A stretch of 64,000 bases of DNA, taken from contig JAAOMT010000529.1 in NCBI GenBank assembly GCA_016748015.1, positions 193,569-257,568 of the forward strand, given 5' to 3'. Position numbers and translations under genes: made by a program. Positions within the stretch are counted from its first letter, which is position 1; the number at the start of each line of letters is the position of its first letter. Shown one piece after another: positions 60,624-64,000 of the stretch. A model generated the notes under the pieces. That model was not told where the DNA came from, ran no database searches, and saw nothing but the letters and a program-made list of their open reading frames with translations. The stretch comes from Geosiphon pyriformis (lineage: Eukaryota; Glomeromycota; Glomeromycetes; Archaeosporales; Geosiphonaceae).

Positions 60624-60974
60624 AAATAAAAAACTTTTTTTTCAAAAAATGTGCTTTTTGAGGATTTTTGGAGGTAAGAGAGAAAGAAGTTTTTTTTTTT
60701 TGGATATTATATTTAATAAGTAAGATCTATAAGCTATCTATTGGATTCAGTAGTGTTGTCAGCTTTTAAGCCTCAAGAACAACTATTTAATTCTTTAGTA
60801 AAAACTTTTTTGATACTAACAATGTTTTTTAAGACACTGTCTCTTTTTTTTTTCTTGATAATACAAATTTGGTATCTATATTTAGACCAAAATTCTTAAT
60901 AGACTTTTTTAAAATAGCAATACTAAGACCAACAGTAACCTAGTAATTAAACAAAAATAGTTTAAATTTATCAT

Positions 60975-61045
60975 ACTAAATGATTAAAAACTTTTTTTTG
61001 GAAATTTGAGATAAAAGAGAGAAAAAAAGTTTTTTATAATAATTT
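60975..61045 (-). repeat. Isolated LINE 5'-leader fragment
   Basis: The minus strand reads AAAAAACTTTTTTTCTCTCTTTT then ATCTC and CCAAAAAAAAGTTTTT. This is the same T/C then A pattern as the leaders of copies C and D, with a middle part missing. No ORF follows. Confidence 0.5.
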
Positions 61046-61689
61046 ATAAAAATAAATTACAAAAAACAAAAACAACAATAATAAAAACAAAATTAAATCT
61101 AAATATTAAAAAAAATTAAAAATAGTAAAAAACAATAATTTAATAAGTTTAATTTATATAATAATATTTAAAAAACTTTAATATTGTTTTTAATAACAAA
61201 TTTTGTATTAAAAAAATCATGTAAAAATTGAAATATAGTTTAATTTAAATTATTTTAATTTTTACAGTTTTATTAAATATTAAGTAAAAATTACTTATCA
61301 ATAAAACTTTTTATAATTAGTAAATATCTTTTAACTATTATTAAAAACAATATTTTTAGAATATAAAAAATAAAAGTGTTTTAGTTTTATTTAATTAATT
61401 TAATTCTTAAAATTAAATAACTTAATAAGTTAATTAATTAAAATTGTAATTTTTTTTGTTTTTAAACTATTAATAATAAACAAAAATTTAACATATTAAA
61501 CAATTCAATTATATATTTATTAAAATTAAATTTGACAAATATATTGTTATTATTATTTAAATTAAAAAATAATTATTATTTGCAATTAGATTAAAATTAA
61601 ATATCATAATAAATATTATTACAATAAATTAATGTAAATATTAAAAAAATCAAGTAAAGTTAATGTTTTATTTTTTATAAAAAAAGAAA

Positions 61690-62195
61690 CAAGCTTTAAA
61701 GTAAAAATAATGTTTTAAAAGATATTAAAAAAAATAATTTCTTTAAACATTTTAAAAAAAGTTTGTTGCTTTAAATTAAAGAATAAAAAAAATTTGCTTT
61801 TTTGTTTCTTTGGCTTTTTTGGATATTTAAACAAAAATAAAAAAAGTTCTAAAAAAGAAAAATAATTTTATTATTGATTTGTTGTTGAAAATTTTAGAAC
61901 TTTTTATAATAATAACAATTATATTAAGATTGGTTTTAGTTAATTACTTAAAAAAAACTTTGAATAGAAAAAAACTCTAACTTAAAGCCAAAAATAATGT
62001 TTTAATAACAGTTAAAAACTGTTTTGTTTTTATGTTACTTAAAAACCCATTCCAAAAAGTGCTGTTTGGTTGTTTCTACTTCAAAAAAGTTTTTTTAATA
62101 TTAAAACATGTAGAAGCAATACTAAAAATAGAAACTACTACTATTTTACTTTTTATTTTGAATGTAATCATGAAAATATAAAAAAAAGAGGTTGA
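61690..62195 (+). repeat. AT-rich dispersed repeat, copy 2
   Basis: Longer and better preserved partner of 52360-52730, in the same orientation. Keeps G/C positions that are A/T in the first copy (for example GATTGGTTTTAGTTAATTAC against AATTATTTCTAATTAACTAC). Confidence 0.65.
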
Positions 62196-62519
62196 ATTAT
62201 TTTTTACAATGTTCAATTTAATTTTTTATTGCTATTAATTAAAACATATTAATTTTTATTATTTATTGTAATTAATAAATTATTTTAATTATTACTATAT
62301 TTTAAGATATTTACAAATAAAACAATAATATTTTAATTAAATTCTACATAAATTAAAAATCAATTGTAATTATTAGATAAAATCAATTAATTATGATATT
62401 TTAATATCTTAAAATTTTAAAAATAATGAAAAATAGCATTTTCGAACTTTTATTAATTGTAACTTAAGAGAAATTTTTTTAAAATAAAAGATTTTTAAAA
62501 AAGATTATTTAACAATTTA

Positions 62520-62570
62520 TTTGATTTAACAAGCGCTTTTTATACGTGACCGGCCACCCAGTTTTAAAAA
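62520..62570 (-). repeat. Isolated LINE 3'-end fragment
   Basis: TTTGATTTAACAAGCGC...GTGACCGGCCACC on the plus strand matches the 3' end of copy D (TTTGATTTAACAAGTG...GTGACCAGCCACTC). The internal sequence between the two blocks is shortened. Confidence 0.55.
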
Positions 62571-63240
62571 TTAAACAAAAATTCAATAAAGATTGTTAAT
62601 AACAAAAAGATCAATTATTAAAATATTTAAGAATTTATAATTAGATTTTTTAATATTAAACATAAATGCAAAAATTCATAAAAAATTTTATTTTCAAAAA
62701 TAAACTATTTAATTTTATTATTATTAAATATATGTTACATTGTTAATTTTCTTAGGTTGCTTAAATAAATTTTGTTATATATATATACATAAATTTTAAT
62801 ATTAAATTTTTTTTAATTTGTGTTTTTGTAATTTATACTTTTTACATAAAATTTTAATTTTTAATACTATTATTTTGTGTTTAATACTATTGATTTTATT
62901 TTTGCAAAATTTTTTTAAATTGTTTATATTTTTAATTTTAAAAGTTTAATTTTAATTGTAATTAAACTAATGAGCGCATGACGTCTTATATATGTATGTT
63001 GTAATATTGTAAGACCACCCTCAATAAAGCATATTCAATAAAATAAAAACTCAAGTATTTATTAATAAGTAACAACAATAAAATTATTTTTATTTTAAAT
63101 ATTTAATACGTACAAGGATTTTAATAAAAAACAATAATGTATTATTATTATCATTTTTTAAATATGATTACCAATTTTTATAATTGTTTCAAAATAAGTC
63201 GAATAAAAAATAATACAACAAAATATTTTTATTTAAAGCT

Positions 63241-63481
63241 CAAGAAACTTTAATTTTTTTCTTTATAATTAAGTTGACAAAGATCGAAATATAGAACAAT
63301 AATTTTTCTAATTTTTTGGTGCCACATTCACTAGAGAATAAGATTTTCAATTTTAACTTTCTGCTTAGCTTAGGATCGAACCAAATTCATGACCATATGA
63401 AACTTAATCTCAAGATTTAAATGCCAAATGCCAAAAAATAAGGACATAAGTTTATTGAAAGTGTTTAGCGAGTGGTACCTT
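63241..63481. other. 3' flank of the right-edge gene
   Basis: About 240 bases downstream of the minus-strand stop. No supported feature. Confidence 0.4.
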
Positions 63482-64000
63482 TTACATGGCATCATATCCT
63501 CCACCACGTAAATTGCGTTTTTTCTTTCCCGCTGAATTACTAGTATTAGCAGTTCGCCGGATATTTATGGCAGCTGCATTAGAACTTTGCCTTTTAAATG
63601 CTGCTTTCTGTAAAAATGTAAATAAGGCAAATTTAGTGAATCTGTCCCTAATTTTGAAATTCAAAAAATTCAATTACCTGTAAATGTAGCCTTATCAATT
63701 GGTAAGCTGCGTGGCAATGCTCAATAAGTAGAAATTCGGGGAAAAGTTCATCAACCAAGTCGTAGTTAATAGTGGACGGCCAACAGTTAAGTGAAGTTTC
63801 AGTAAGGTAGAGTGACAATGGTTCCTTGGGGCGAAGAGATTCAGCCGAAAGATATCGTAATATAAATCTTTTTAACGCAGTAGAAAATGCTTCAGCCGGC
63901 AATTTCTTCTTACTGTGTAGGTAATCTTTTCGAGTTTGCAGCTGTTGTGTTTCAAAATCTAAGATCTCGATTAGTCTAGATTCAAGTTCATTTGGAAGTG
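63482..64000 (-). CDS. C-terminal exons of an unidentified large protein (partial)
   Basis: Two exons: 64000-63678 (continuing right of the window) and 63607-63482, ending at TAA. The donor is CAG|GTAATT, the acceptor TTTACAG, phase 0. The visible sequence is helical and charged: LESRLIEILDFETQQL, AEAFSTALKRFILRYLS, LVDELFPEFLLIEHC. A basic tail ends KKKRNLRGGGYDAM. The pattern reminds me weakly of the C-terminal region of RNF213-like giant ubiquitin ligases, but no RING or AAA motif is in view, so I leave it unnamed. Confidence 0.65.

Larger units (their letters stand above)
53930..60710 (-). mobile_element. LINE-type non-LTR retrotransposon (copy D)
   Basis: About 6.8 kb, minus strand, same subfamily as copy C: the 5' leader (minus strand ACTTCTTTCTCTCTTACCTC) and 3' terminus match, and ORF1/ORF2 overlap at ATGA. 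It is the best preserved copy: endonuclease GDFNE and DTDH and the RT FVDD box are intact, although stops remain. Its 3' end faces the 3' end of copy C across about 1.8 kb. Confidence 0.93.
60720..63240. other. AT-rich spacer with LINE fragments
   Basis: No gene. Holds an extra LINE 5'-leader fragment (60975-61045), the second copy of the AT-rich repeat (61690-62195), and an isolated LINE 3'-end fragment (62520-62570). A second tail-like stretch with ACCCTCAATAAAGCATATTC lies at 63015-63035. Confidence 0.6.

Noticed and set aside
45300-60710. The LINE inverted pair as one large palindromic transposon
   Set aside because: Each half has its own 5' leader, ORFs and 3' tail, so they are two independent insertions.
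63361-63440. tRNA-like B box (minus strand GGTTCGATCC)
   Set aside because: No matching 7-base acceptor stem or anticodon arm could be built around it.

Overview
The window looks like nuclear DNA of a filamentous fungus, most likely an arbuscular mycorrhizal fungus (Glomeromycotina). Reasons: very AT-rich DNA; genes with many short GT-AG introns; a tyrosine-kinase-like protein kinase with an N-terminal Cys cluster of the type expanded in that group; and dense decayed retrotransposons. No prokaryotic features, rRNA, tRNA or CRISPR were seen. The species assignment is inference.

Layout. (1) 1-10710: two same-orientation (minus) Ty3/Gypsy-type LTR elements of one family. The left one (gag, protease, zinc-finger segment, dUTPase, RT, RNase H, integrase) has its 5' LTR at 7085-7882 and appears inserted into the gag gene of a second copy whose 5' LTR is 9738-10710. 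Both are broken by stop codons. (2) 10711-21700: a decayed ORF, palindromic AT repeats, a very old LINE remnant (plus strand, about 11970-14660) and a second LINE (minus strand, about 14830-21700). (3) 22205-43398: a gene island with a protein kinase, SLX4, ORC1, an OXNAD1-like oxidoreductase, an orphan L-type lectin exon, a BLOC1S4-like protein, GET2, galactose-1-phosphate uridylyltransferase, a DCAF6-like WD40 protein and COX17. Exon-intron models that keep frame throughout could be built for all the spliced genes. (4) 43400-63240: AT-rich DNA with two LINEs of one subfamily facing tail to tail (plus, about 45300-52120; minus, about 53930-60710), plus isolated 5' and 3' LINE fragments and a duplicated AT-rich repeat. 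(5) 63482-64000: the last two exons of a gene running off the right edge.

The host genes are unrelated housekeeping functions: replication initiation, structure-specific endonuclease scaffolding, the Leloir pathway, tail-anchored protein insertion, endolysosomal positioning, CUL4 substrate recognition and copper delivery to cytochrome oxidase. They do not form an obvious cluster. The retroelements share an autonomous LINE architecture (CCHC ORF1, then APE-type endonuclease, RT, RNase H and a C-terminal zinc motif, with an ATGA overlap between ORFs). They also share a decay pattern dominated by C-to-T and G-to-A changes. The observations most worth follow-up are the dUTPase plus zinc-finger pol architecture, the tail-to-tail LINE pairs with the ATGA junction, the orphan lectin exon with intact splice sites, and an ORC1 with no recognisable BAH domain.
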